Positions 46,266 to 53,893 of a stretch of DNA of 64,000 bases are shown piece after piece; position 1 is the stretch's first letter; each line of letters begins with the position of its first letter. Made by a program: the position numbers and the translations under genes. The notes under the pieces were generated by a model. The model saw only the letters and a list, made by a program, of their open reading frames with translations. It was not told where the DNA came from and did not search any database. The stretch comes from Heterorhizobium halophytocola (GTDB lineage Bacteria; Pseudomonadota; Alphaproteobacteria; Rhizobiales; Rhizobiaceae), in contig NZ_JAGGJU010000005.1 in NCBI RefSeq assembly GCF_017873095.1, forward strand, positions 248,001 through 312,000, given 5' to 3'.

Positions 46266-46514
46266 ATGGAAAAGCAAGTTGTCGAATATGCCGGCGTGCC
46301 CGTCGGCATCACTGTTCCCGAGGGGGACAGCCTGAAATTCATCGCGGTCAAGTTTCCGGTCATCGAGCTGGACGGGTCGGTGTTTCGCAATCTCGAAGAA
46401 CTGCGCCGCGCCATCCACCGTCACCTGCAGTCGGGCAAGACGCTGGCTCACGGCTTTGAGATCGGCGCGCCGGTCTCGACAGAAGTTCCCGGCAAGGCCC
46501 TCAACGTCGCCTGA
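46266..46514 (+). CDS. Conserved hypothetical protein, 82 aa
   Basis: An 82-residue protein ([40 protein letters not shown]) that looks like a small alpha/beta domain. Its 3' 67 bases overlap the 3' end of recO on the opposite strand, unusual but compatible with both reading frames being real. GGGGAT lies upstream of the ATG. Function unknown. Confidence 0.6.
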   Translation: MEKQVVEYAGVPVGITVPEGDSLKFIAVKFPVIELDGSVFRNLEELRRAIHRHLQSGKTLAHGFEIGAPVSTEVPGKALNVA

Positions 46515-47215
46515 AGAAAGGCTTCGCGGGATGCGACAGGCTCGATCCCGCGCGGTTCATAGACGTGGCGGCCGAGGAAATATCCGGTCAACCGGAAGGC
46601 TCCGGCCAATGCCTCCGCATCGGCCGCGTGGCGACTTCCCCCCGCCAGGAAGGTCGGCAGGCTCAGCATCCGGTCGTGATAGGGCTGTCCCGCCACCCGG
46701 CTGACAGCCCGCCCGGATTTCGGCGACACATATACCAGATCCTCGCGCCCGCCGGTTGCCGCACATTGCGCCAGGTCCAGTCCGAAACCGAGATCGTCTA
46801 GAACTGCCAGTTCCAGTCGGATGAACAGTTCGCCCGCCGTCGCCGGCTCCTCCAGATGATCGAGAATGACGTCGAGCGCTTCGTAGAGATGCGGGTGCGG
46901 ATCGCGCTCGGGCAAGAGCCGCAGCAGGCCGCCGATCGCCTGTACCCCGTGCACGCCGATGGCGCTTGCCATCAGTTCGCCGGCCCGCAGGCGCAGCGGC
47001 TCCAGCCGATACTCGCCCAAATGCTCGTCCAGCCGCGCCCGCCAGGTCAGTTCGAAGCGATTGCCCGGCTGCAGCACCGGCTGCATCGAGCGTGACCGCC
47101 CGCCGCGCACCATGCCCATATAGCGGCCATGCGTGCGCGTCATCATCTCCGCGATCACGCTGGTCTCGCCGTGGCGGCGCACGCCAAGCAGGATGGCTTC
47201 ATCGGTCCATTGCAT
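46448..47215 (-). CDS. recO: DNA repair protein RecO
   Basis: A 255-residue RecO: an N-terminal OB-fold ([34 protein letters not shown]) and a C-terminal helical region. RecO helps RecR load RecA on SSB-coated DNA in gap repair. In many rhizobia it follows era directly; here three genes stand between them. The 3' end overlaps the convergent 82-aa gene. Confidence 0.93.
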   Translation of the reverse strand: MQWTDEAILLGVRRHGETSVIAEMMTRTHGRYMGMVRGGRSRSMQPVLQPGNRFELTWRARLDEHLGEYRLEPLRLRAGELMASAIGVHGVQAIGGLLRLLPERDPHPHLYEALDVILDHLEEPATAGELFIRLELAVLDDLGFGLDLAQCAATGGREDLVYVSPKSGRAVSRVAGQPYHDRMLSLPTFLAGGSRHAADAEALAGAFRLTGYFLGRHVYEPRGIEPVASREAFLQATLRALPGTSVETGAPISKP

Positions 47216-47261
47216 GAAGGCGTTCTATCCCAGCCCCGGCCCCGCGGCGAGCGAAAAAACC

Positions 47262-47978
47262 TCAGCGCGCCCCGGCGCCCGAAGCGCACGCGCCCGGGTC
47301 CATGCGCCCGATATAATCTGCCAGCATGGCGATCCAGTGCTCGGCAGCGCGGGGAATGTCGGGCTGATCTTCCTCCACCAGCATCTGCATGTGGCTTTTC
47401 ATCATCTGCAGCACGACGATCGCGTGGACCTGCGCCGCATCGGTGGCGACGCCCGGCCGCCAGAGCCGCAGGATCGCGCCTATTCTCGCCCTCAGGAGAT
47501 GACGAAGGCGGGCGGGCCGCACCGACGGTTCCTGCCAGCTGGCATCCAGCAGACCGACCACCAGCAGCCGCTCCTGGCGCAGATCGACGAAGATGCCGAT
47601 AAATGCCCGGGCAAGCTGCGCGGCCGAGAGACTTGCCGCCCGCGCCTCGACCGCATCCAGCGCCTCCACGACGTGCTCGCCATAACGCTCGACCAGCGCG
47701 TCGACCAGCGACTGCTTGCTCGGGAAGAACTGGTAGAGCGAGCCGATCGGAGCGCCGGCCCGGGCAGCAATCTCCGTCATCGTCGCGGCCCCATATCCGC
47801 GCTCGCGAAAGACCGCCGTCGCACCGTCCAGAAGCTGCGCCACGCGGGCATGACCGCGCTTGCGCGTCGGGGTTTTCGCCCTGGCGTTCCGGCCGGCGGC
47901 GGACTTCGGCGCAACGGGCTTTTCACCCGGATCCGGCCTCGTTCCAGAGGCGTGTGACGTTGACTTCGTGCGGGGCAT
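47262..47978 (-). CDS. TetR/AcrR family regulator
   Basis: A 238-residue TetR-type regulator. A long basic, Ala-rich N-terminal tail (about 40 residues) precedes the HTH (ATMTEIAARAGAPIGSLYQF, FPSKQSLVDALV). It diverges from an isochorismatase-like gene and AbrB-like transporter gene, which it probably represses. The tail may be overcalled; an internal start is possible. Confidence 0.88.
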   Translation of the reverse strand: MPRTKSTSHASGTRPDPGEKPVAPKSAAGRNARAKTPTRKRGHARVAQLLDGATAVFRERGYGAATMTEIAARAGAPIGSLYQFFPSKQSLVDALVERYGEHVVEALDAVEARAASLSAAQLARAFIGIFVDLRQERLLVVGLLDASWQEPSVRPARLRHLLRARIGAILRLWRPGVATDAAQVHAIVVLQMMKSHMQMLVEEDQPDIPRAAEHWIAMLADYIGRMDPGACASGAGAR

Positions 47979-47995
47979 GGCTCATATAGATTTGC

Positions 47996-48007
47996 GAGGA
48001 TACCCTC
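47996..48007. promoter_or_regulatory. Candidate TetR operator
   Basis: GAGG-atac-CCTC in the gap between the divergent TetR and isochorismatase-like genes, flanked by ATATA on both sides (47985-47989 and 48008-48012). It is short, so the assignment is weak and based on position. Confidence 0.4.
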
Positions 48008-48057
48008 ATATAAACACCCCGCTCCTCTCCGTCCATAGCCACGTTCCGCAAAGCTCG

Positions 48058-48645
48058 ATGAAAGCCATGATCAGACTCGACCCAAAGACTACCGCCCTCG
48101 TCCTCATCGATCTTCAGAACGGCATTGCAGGCAGCATGTCCCTTGCGCCGCAGTCCGGCGAGACCCTGATTGAAACCTCCAAGCAGCTTGCCACCCGGTT
48201 CCGCAGCGCCGGTGCCCCGGTCGTGCTGGTCAATGTCGGCTGGACCGCGGATGGCGGCGATCGGCTGACCCAGCCGGTGGATGCCGAAATGCCGCGTCCG
48301 GCCGGCGGTCTGCCGGCTGACTGGGCCGAGCTCGTGCCAGGCCTTGCAAAGGACGGAGACCTCCGGATCACCAAGCGCCAATGGAGCGCATTCTACGGCA
48401 CCGAACTCGACCTGCAGCTGCGCCGGCGCGGCGTCCGGACCATCGTGCTGGGGGGTGTCGCCACCAATTTCGGCGTTGAATCGACCGCGCGCCTCGGATG
48501 GGAGCATGGCTATTCGCTGGTCCTGCCGAAGGATCTCAGCGCGGCGCCCAGCGCCGAACTGCATGAATTCGCCTTCAACGCCGTGTTCCCGCGCATCGGC
48601 CGGGTAACCACGGTGGCAGAACTGATCTTCGAGCCCGTGCGATGA
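48058..48645 (+). CDS. Isochorismatase-like hydrolase lacking the nucleophile Cys
   Basis: A 195-residue isochorismatase-fold protein with the first catalytic Asp in LVLIDLQNGIAG and Lys in RITKRQWSAFYGTELD. At the position where amidases of the fold carry Cys the sequence is ATNFGVESTARLGWEHGY, so Gly replaces Cys. This occurs also in isochorismatases and in YecD-like proteins. Hydrolysis of a vinyl ether or another ester is possible; the substrate is unknown. It overlaps the next gene by ATGA. Confidence 0.87.
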   Translation: MKAMIRLDPKTTALVLIDLQNGIAGSMSLAPQSGETLIETSKQLATRFRSAGAPVVLVNVGWTADGGDRLTQPVDAEMPRPAGGLPADWAELVPGLAKDGDLRITKRQWSAFYGTELDLQLRRRGVRTIVLGGVATNFGVESTARLGWEHGYSLVLPKDLSAAPSAELHEFAFNAVFPRIGRVTTVAELIFEPVR

Positions 48646-49760
48646 GCGAGCCGGTTGCGGCAACGACGGCCGCGTCCGAGACAAAGGGCGGCCTGCTGAC
48701 CCATCTGCCTGTCGCCCTCCGCTGGGCCATACTCGTCATCGTTTCCGGCGCGGCCGGCACGGTCTTCGAACTTATGCATCTGCCGGCCGGCCTGTTGCTC
48801 GGCCCGATGATCGCCGCCATTCTTGTGGCGACCAACGGCGCGCGGCTGTCCCTGCCGCGCAAGCCCTATATCGCCGCCCAGGCGCTGATCGGCACGATGA
48901 TCGCCCAGAGCCTGGACGGCGCCATTCTCAAGCGCGTGGCGGAGGAATGGTATGTGTTCGGCCCGATGGTCGTGTCGATCGTCGCCGTCAGCGCCACGCT
49001 CGGCTATGTTCTGGCGCGGCGCCAGGTGCTGCCCGGCACCACCGCCGTCTGGGGCACCTCTGCCGGGGCGGCTTCCGCCATGGTGCTGATGGCGGAAGCC
49101 TATGGCGCGGATGCGAGGCTCGTCGCCTTCATGCAATATCTGCGCGTCGTCTGCGTGGCCAGCGCCGCAGCGCTGATGGCAGCCTTCGTCTTCAACGTGC
49201 CGGATAGCGGCCAGACCGCCAGCTTCGATCTGTTCCCGCCGGTCGACTGGATCGCGCTTCTGGTAACCCTGGTGGCGACCGCGGTCCTTGCCTATGCCGG
49301 CAACAGGCTGAGAATTCCCGCCGCCACCATGCTGACACCGATGATCGGCATGGCGCTCCTGCACTCGCTCGGCATCCTGCCGATCGAACTGCCGCCATGG
49401 CTGCTGGCGCTGGCCTATGCGATGATCGGCTGGCGGATAGGCCTTGCCTTTACCCGCAGGCTATTGCGCCACGCGGCCCGCGCCCTGCCGCAGGTTCTGC
49501 TGTCGATCGGCGTGCTGATCGGCTTTGGCGGCCTGCTGGCCTTCCTGCTCTGGGCCCTGGTCGGCGTCGATCCGCTGACGGCCTATCTGGCGACCAGCCC
49601 CGGCGGCCTTGATTCCATCGCCATCATCGCATCCTCCACCCATGTGGACGTGCCCTTCGTGCTGGCGCTGCAGACCTGTCGTTTCCTGCTGATCCTCGCG
49701 GTCGGCCCGACCCTGTCGCGCTTCGTCGCCAAGCGCTTCGGCACTGCGCCTGCTGCCTGA
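48642..49760 (+). CDS. AbrB/ammonia-monooxygenase-like membrane protein
   Basis: A 372-residue protein with about ten membrane helices in two similar halves (LPAGLLLGPMIAAILVATNG and IPAATMLTPMIGMALLHSLG). It matches the PF05145 family, named for AbrB of E. coli and sometimes mislabelled as ammonia monooxygenase. It is probably a transporter of a small organic compound. The ATG overlaps the isochorismatase-like stop, so they form one unit. Confidence 0.85.
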   Translation: MSEPVAATTAASETKGGLLTHLPVALRWAILVIVSGAAGTVFELMHLPAGLLLGPMIAAILVATNGARLSLPRKPYIAAQALIGTMIAQSLDGAILKRVAEEWYVFGPMVVSIVAVSATLGYVLARRQVLPGTTAVWGTSAGAASAMVLMAEAYGADARLVAFMQYLRVVCVASAAALMAAFVFNVPDSGQTASFDLFPPVDWIALLVTLVATAVLAYAGNRLRIPAATMLTPMIGMALLHSLGILPIELPPWLLALAYAMIGWRIGLAFTRRLLRHAARALPQVLLSIGVLIGFGGLLAFLLWALVGVDPLTAYLATSPGGLDSIAIIASSTHVDVPFVLALQTCRFLLILAVGPTLSRFVAKRFGTAPAA

Positions 49761-49779
49761 CGACCTTGACCACAGCAAA

Positions 49780-49804
49780 ACGGCGGGATCTCCGATCCCG
49801 CCGT
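49780..49804. terminator. Bidirectional terminator between AbrB-like gene and era
   Basis: ACGGCGGGATC (49780-49790), TCC loop, GATCCCGCCGT (49794-49804): a perfect 11-bp stem between two convergent genes, with an A run on one side that gives a short U run when read toward the left. Confidence 0.8.
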
Positions 49805-49813
49805 CTGCCCGTG

Positions 49814-50767
49814 TCATCCCTTCGGAAATTCCAGTCCCATTTCCCGGAAGCGTTCGGGATCGTTGCCCCAGTTTTCCCGCACCTTGACGAACAGGAAGAG
49901 GTGCACCGGCTGCTCCAGGATTTCGGATAGCTCCTTGCGCGACGCGGTCGAGATCGCCTTGATCGCATCGCCCTTGGCACCGAGCACGATCTTCTTCTGG
50001 CTGTCGCGCTCGACATAGATCACCTGCTCGATGCGCACCGAGCCGTCCTTGCGCTCTTCCCACTTCTCCGTCTCGACATGCGAGGCATAGGGCAGTTCCT
50101 GGTGCAGACGCAGGAACAGCTTTTCGCGGGTGATTTCGGCCGCCAGCTGGCGCATCGGCAGATCGGAGATCTGGTCCTCCGGATAGTACCAGGGCCCCTC
50201 CGGCAGGCGTTTCGACAGATAGTCGAGCACGTCCTTGCAGCCGGCGCCGGTCGCGGCGGAAATCATGAAGGTGCGCTCGAATTCCACGGCATCGTTGGCC
50301 TGGGCGGCAAGCTTCAGCAGGTCCTCGCGCTTGACCCGGTCGATCTTGTTGAGCACCAGGATCTTCGGCTGGTGCACATCCTTCAGCGCCTCGAGGATCG
50401 CCTCACCGTCGCCGCGCAACCCGCGCTCGGCGTCGATCAGCAGCATGATGATATCGGCATCCTTGGCGCCGCCCCAGGCCGAGGTGACCATGGCGCGGTC
50501 GAGCTTGCGCCGCGGCTTGAAGATGCCGGGCGTGTCCATGAAGACGATCTGGGCATTGTCGTGAATGGCGATGCCGCGCATCACAGCGCGCGTCGTCTGC
50601 ACCTTGTGGCTGACGATCGACACCTTGGCGCCGACGAAGCGGTTGACCAGCGTCGACTTGCCGGCATTGGTCGGCCCGATCAGCGCGACGAAGCCGGAAT
50701 GGGTGTTCTGTGGCACGCCGTCGCCGCCCTGCGGCTTGTCGCCCGTGTCAATTTCTGTATCGGTCAT
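49814..50767 (-). CDS. era: GTPase Era
   Basis: A 317-residue Ras-like GTPase with G1 GPTNAGKST (about 31-39), G3 DTPGIFKPRR, G4 NKIDRVKRE and a C-terminal KH RNA-binding domain. Era matures 16S rRNA and 30S subunits. It is part of the acpS-lepB-rnc-era order with 24 bp to rnc. The first 25 residues are polar and acidic. Confidence 0.96.
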   Translation of the reverse strand: MTDTEIDTGDKPQGGDGVPQNTHSGFVALIGPTNAGKSTLVNRFVGAKVSIVSHKVQTTRAVMRGIAIHDNAQIVFMDTPGIFKPRRKLDRAMVTSAWGGAKDADIIMLLIDAERGLRGDGEAILEALKDVHQPKILVLNKIDRVKREDLLKLAAQANDAVEFERTFMISAATGAGCKDVLDYLSKRLPEGPWYYPEDQISDLPMRQLAAEITREKLFLRLHQELPYASHVETEKWEERKDGSVRIEQVIYVERDSQKKIVLGAKGDAIKAISTASRKELSEILEQPVHLFLFVKVRENWGNDPERFREMGLEFPKG

Positions 50768-50791
50768 CGCTCTTTTTCTTCTTTTTCTCGA

Positions 50792-51517
50792 TCAGTCGGT
50801 CTCGCCGGCATCGGCGTCGGCGGCCCAGACGCCCTCGCGCTCCAGAAGGCCCTGGGCGGCAACCTGTTCGGCTGCCCGCTTGGAGCGGTCTACGCCTTTT
50901 GCCGGCGCAAGTCCCGGAATATCGACGCGCACGGTGAAACGCGGATCATGATCCGGTCCGCTGCGTTCTTCAATGGTATAGCTGGGGGTCGCGGCAAACT
51001 GGGCATGGGCCCATTCCTGCAGCTCGGTCTTGGCGTCACGGCGCCCGGCACCGGTGCTCGTTGCTCTCGCCGACCAGCGGCTGAGCACGAAGGCCCGCGC
51101 CGCCTCCATGCCGCCATCCAGATAGATCGCCGCAATCAGGCTCTCGACGACATCGGCACGCACGTTCAGCATCGCCTTGCCGGTCAGCTTCTTCACGTCG
51201 GCGCCGGTGCGGATATAGCGATGCAGTTCCATCTCGTCGGCGATCGCCGCGCAGGTCTCGGCGCTCACCAGCTGGTTCAGCCGGACCGAAAGCTCGCCCT
51301 CGGATGCCTCGCGAAAGGTGCCGAACAGCAGTTCGGCGATGCACAGGCCCAGCACCCGGTCGCCGAGGAATTCGAGCCGCTCATAATCGCGGCCCTTGGC
51401 GGGTCGCGCGCTCGAATGGGTCAGCGCGCGCTCGAGCCGGCTCTTGTCGGTAAAGCTGTGGCCCAGGAGCGCCTCGACCCGCGCCCTTTCGTCCGCCGAG
51501 AAACCCGACTTCGCCAT
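50792..51517 (-). CDS. rnc: Ribonuclease III
   Basis: A 241-residue double-strand RNase with the catalytic signature ERLEFLGDRVLGL (about 45-57), the second acidic site ADVVESLIAAIYLDGG and a C-terminal dsRNA-binding domain. The ATG directly abuts the lepB stop, so translation is coupled. Active in rRNA processing and mRNA decay. Confidence 0.96.
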   Translation of the reverse strand: MAKSGFSADERARVEALLGHSFTDKSRLERALTHSSARPAKGRDYERLEFLGDRVLGLCIAELLFGTFREASEGELSVRLNQLVSAETCAAIADEMELHRYIRTGADVKKLTGKAMLNVRADVVESLIAAIYLDGGMEAARAFVLSRWSARATSTGAGRRDAKTELQEWAHAQFAATPSYTIEERSGPDHDPRFTVRVDIPGLAPAKGVDRSKRAAEQVAAQGLLEREGVWAADADAGETD

Positions 51518-52261
51518 TCAGTCTACGCTCTTGAAGATGCGATCCCAGCGCATGTTGGACGGCCATTTCCAGATCTCGCGGAACGAGGTGTCGTTGCCGA
51601 GCGAGAAGAAGATCAGCGAGGCGCGGCCGACCAGATTTTCGGCCGGCACGAAGCCGACGTCGAAACGGCTGTCGAGCGAGTTGTCGCGGTTGTCGCCCAT
51701 CATGAAATAATGATCCGGCGGCACGATGAATTCGCGCGTGTTGTCGCCGCGCGAATCCGTGGACTGATCAAGCGTGTCGTAATTCCTGCCCGAGGGCAGC
51801 TGTTCGCGGAACACCGGCACGTCGGCGCCCGGATCGAGGTGATAGTCGGAGGTGAACGTGCCGTCGGGCTCGCGCGGGACCGGCTTGCCGTTCAGATAGA
51901 GTACGTCGTTGATCACCTGGATACGGTCGCCCGGCAGGCCGATCAGCCGCTTGATGTAATCGACTTCGGGGTTGGGCGGGAAGCGGAAGACCACCACGTC
52001 ACCGCGCTTGGGCTCGGAGGCGAAGATCCGGCCGGAGAACAGGTTCGGCGAAAACGGCAGCGAATATTTGGAGAAGCCGTAGGCGAACTTGTTGACGAAG
52101 ATGTAGTCGCCGACCAGCAGAGTCGGCATCATCGAGCCCGAGGGGATGGTGAAAGGCTGGAACAGCACCGTCCTGATCACAGTCGCCAAAAGCAGCGCCT
52201 GGATGACCACCTTGATGTTTTCCCAAAGCGCGCTCTGCTTTTTTTCAGCTCTTTCGGTCAC
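51518..52261 (-). CDS. lepB: Signal peptidase I
   Basis: A 247-residue inner-membrane serine protease that removes signal peptides. One N-terminal helix (about 15-35) is followed by the nucleophile Ser43 in PSGSMMPTL. The general-base Lys is in DYIKRLIGLPGD and MMGDNRDNSLDSR follows. It sits between acpS and rnc. Confidence 0.96.
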   Translation of the reverse strand: MTERAEKKQSALWENIKVVIQALLLATVIRTVLFQPFTIPSGSMMPTLLVGDYIFVNKFAYGFSKYSLPFSPNLFSGRIFASEPKRGDVVVFRFPPNPEVDYIKRLIGLPGDRIQVINDVLYLNGKPVPREPDGTFTSDYHLDPGADVPVFREQLPSGRNYDTLDQSTDSRGDNTREFIVPPDHYFMMGDNRDNSLDSRFDVGFVPAENLVGRASLIFFSLGNDTSFREIWKWPSNMRWDRIFKSVD

Positions 52262-52347
52262 GCGTACACGTCCTCTTGCTCAGAAATTTCGCCCTTCCTA
52301 GTCCTTTCGCCGTCAGCGGGCAACGGCCCGCCAGCGAAATTTGCGCC

Positions 52348-52752
52348 TCACGCCTTGATCGGCAGGGCCTCGATGATGACGAAGGCCTGGGCATAGGGAT
52401 GTTCGTCGGTGATCGTCAGGTGGACGACGGCCTCGTGTCCCGCCGGCAGCAGGCGCTGCAGCTGCTCGGCCGCTCCGCCGGTCAGCGCCATGGTCGGCTT
52501 GCCGCCCTTTGCATTGACCACGCCCATGTCCTTCCACAGAACGCCGTCGGCAAAGCCGGTGCCGAGCGCCTTGGAGCAGGCTTCCTTGGCCGCGAAGCGC
52601 TTGGCGTAGGAGGCCGCCTTGTGCTTGCGACGCTCGCAGGTGTCGCGCTCGATGGCGGTGAAGCAACGGTCGATGAACCGGTCGCCGAAGCGGTCGATCG
52701 ATCTTTCGATGCGGGTGATGTCGGTCAGGTCGCTGCCGATGCCGATGATCAT
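52348..52752 (-). CDS. acpS: Holo-[acyl-carrier-protein] synthase
   Basis: A 134-residue phosphopantetheinyl transferase that activates ACP. The family start [18 protein letters not shown] holds the metal Asp, and [15 protein letters not shown] holds the Glu. Length and position upstream of lepB are typical. Confidence 0.95.
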   Translation of the reverse strand: MIIGIGSDLTDITRIERSIDRFGDRFIDRCFTAIERDTCERRKHKAASYAKRFAAKEACSKALGTGFADGVLWKDMGVVNAKGGKPTMALTGGAAEQLQRLLPAGHEAVVHLTITDEHPYAQAFVIIEALPIKA

Positions 52753-52765
52753 GCGCCGGCCTGCC

Positions 52766-53350
52766 TCACACGCTGGCCGGGCCGGTGATCGCGGCCTTTA
52801 GCCGCGCCCGGCTGCGGGCTGCAAGCTTGACGCGGCGGCGGGCCTGATAGCCGCGCACGACGAAATAGAGGACGATATAGACCGTCGCGCCGGTGATCAG
52901 CGCAGGCGGAATGGCGCCGATGACCATCGGCTTCAGGACCGGGTTCCAGATCTGCGAGAGATCGGCATGCTCGAACAGCTGCCGCAGATTGATATGGCGG
53001 CCGGCATGCGGCGGCTCGCCCAGCATGCGCTTGCCGATCTGCCACGTGGCCGTCCAGATGAAGGGGAATGTCAGGGGATTGCCAAACGCCGTGCCGAGCG
53101 CTGCGGCAACCATGTTGCCGGCAAGCACGAAGGCGATCGCGAAGGACAGGATGAAATGAAACCCCATGAAAGGGGTCCAGGAGGCCATCACGCCGGCGGC
53201 GACGCCGGCAGCAATGGAATGCGGCGAGGCCGTCAGCCGCAGAATGCGCATCCGGAAGTACTGGAATGGACGGATGAAGCCCTTGCGCGGCCAGACAAGG
53301 CCTGAGAGCTTTTCCTTCCAACCGGCAGGCTTACGGCGACGAAACAACAT
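52766..53350 (-). CDS. DUF2062 family membrane protein
   Basis: A 194-residue inner-membrane protein with about three helices and the DUF2062 pattern: [40 protein letters not shown] and [18 protein letters not shown]. Role unknown. It is 13 bp from acpS on the same strand and may begin that operon. Confidence 0.88.
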   Translation of the reverse strand: MLFRRRKPAGWKEKLSGLVWPRKGFIRPFQYFRMRILRLTASPHSIAAGVAAGVMASWTPFMGFHFILSFAIAFVLAGNMVAAALGTAFGNPLTFPFIWTATWQIGKRMLGEPPHAGRHINLRQLFEHADLSQIWNPVLKPMVIGAIPPALITGATVYIVLYFVVRGYQARRRVKLAARSRARLKAAITGPASV

Positions 53351-53459
53351 GCTTCACATGTAGTGGATGTGCTCTCGGCCTGACAAGGGTATTTAAGCGT
53401 GTCCGACGCCGGCCAGGCGTTTTTTGGCCGACGTGCATGCCGTGTGGTTTTCGGAGACC

Positions 53460-53612
53460 TCAGAGGCCGCCGCGGAACAGACCCCGGTCGACCTGACGTT
53501 GGCGGTATTCCAGATCGAAGCGGTCACGGGCGCCGTTCAGATATGCCATTTCGCGCTCTGCGAGCGACGGGATGCGAAGGCTGCGAGCGATTTTGCGGAA
53601 CGAACCAAACAT
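53460..53612 (-). CDS. DUF3563 family small protein
   Basis: A 50-residue protein: MFGSFRKIARSLRIPSLAER, then MAYLNGARDRFDLEYRQRQV and DRGLFRGGL. This matches the DUF3563 family of short proteins. AAGGAG is eight bases before the ATG at 53612. A longer open frame reaches 53771 but starts with unlike residues. Function unknown; expression probably high. Confidence 0.85.
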   Translation of the reverse strand: MFGSFRKIARSLRIPSLAEREMAYLNGARDRFDLEYRQRQVDRGLFRGGL

Positions 53613-53846
53613 GGTTTTCTCTCCTTTTTCCAAAGATTTGCAGCTAAGTTCTGCTGCCTTGCTTGTTGAAGAGAATATATGTGTGCACCGCACAAAGTAC
53701 CAGCGCTGGATACCGACCCCAGCCATGCGCAAAACGCATAGCAAGCGCTTTCTGCGCCCTCTTTTGCCCAAAATTGACGCATCTGCCTGCCGCCGGAACG
53801 GGCTGAGGGTGCTTGCGCGGGCAATCCAGAGACGTGAAGGGCAAAC

Positions 53847-53863
53847 CCGGCCGCGACGGCCGG
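53847..53863 (-). terminator. Terminator-like hairpin after rsh
   Basis: CCGGCCG-cga-CGGCCGG, read on the minus strand and followed by GTTTGCC. It starts about 30 bases past the rsh stop. Stem is strong and loop short; the T tract is poor. Confidence 0.55.
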
Positions 53864-53893
53864 TGCCTTATCCTTGGTAAAAACCGGTTGGTG

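Noticed and set aside
50078..52396. 772-codon plus-strand frame across era, rnc and lepB
   Set aside because: Antisense shadow; all three opposite genes have full catalytic motifs.
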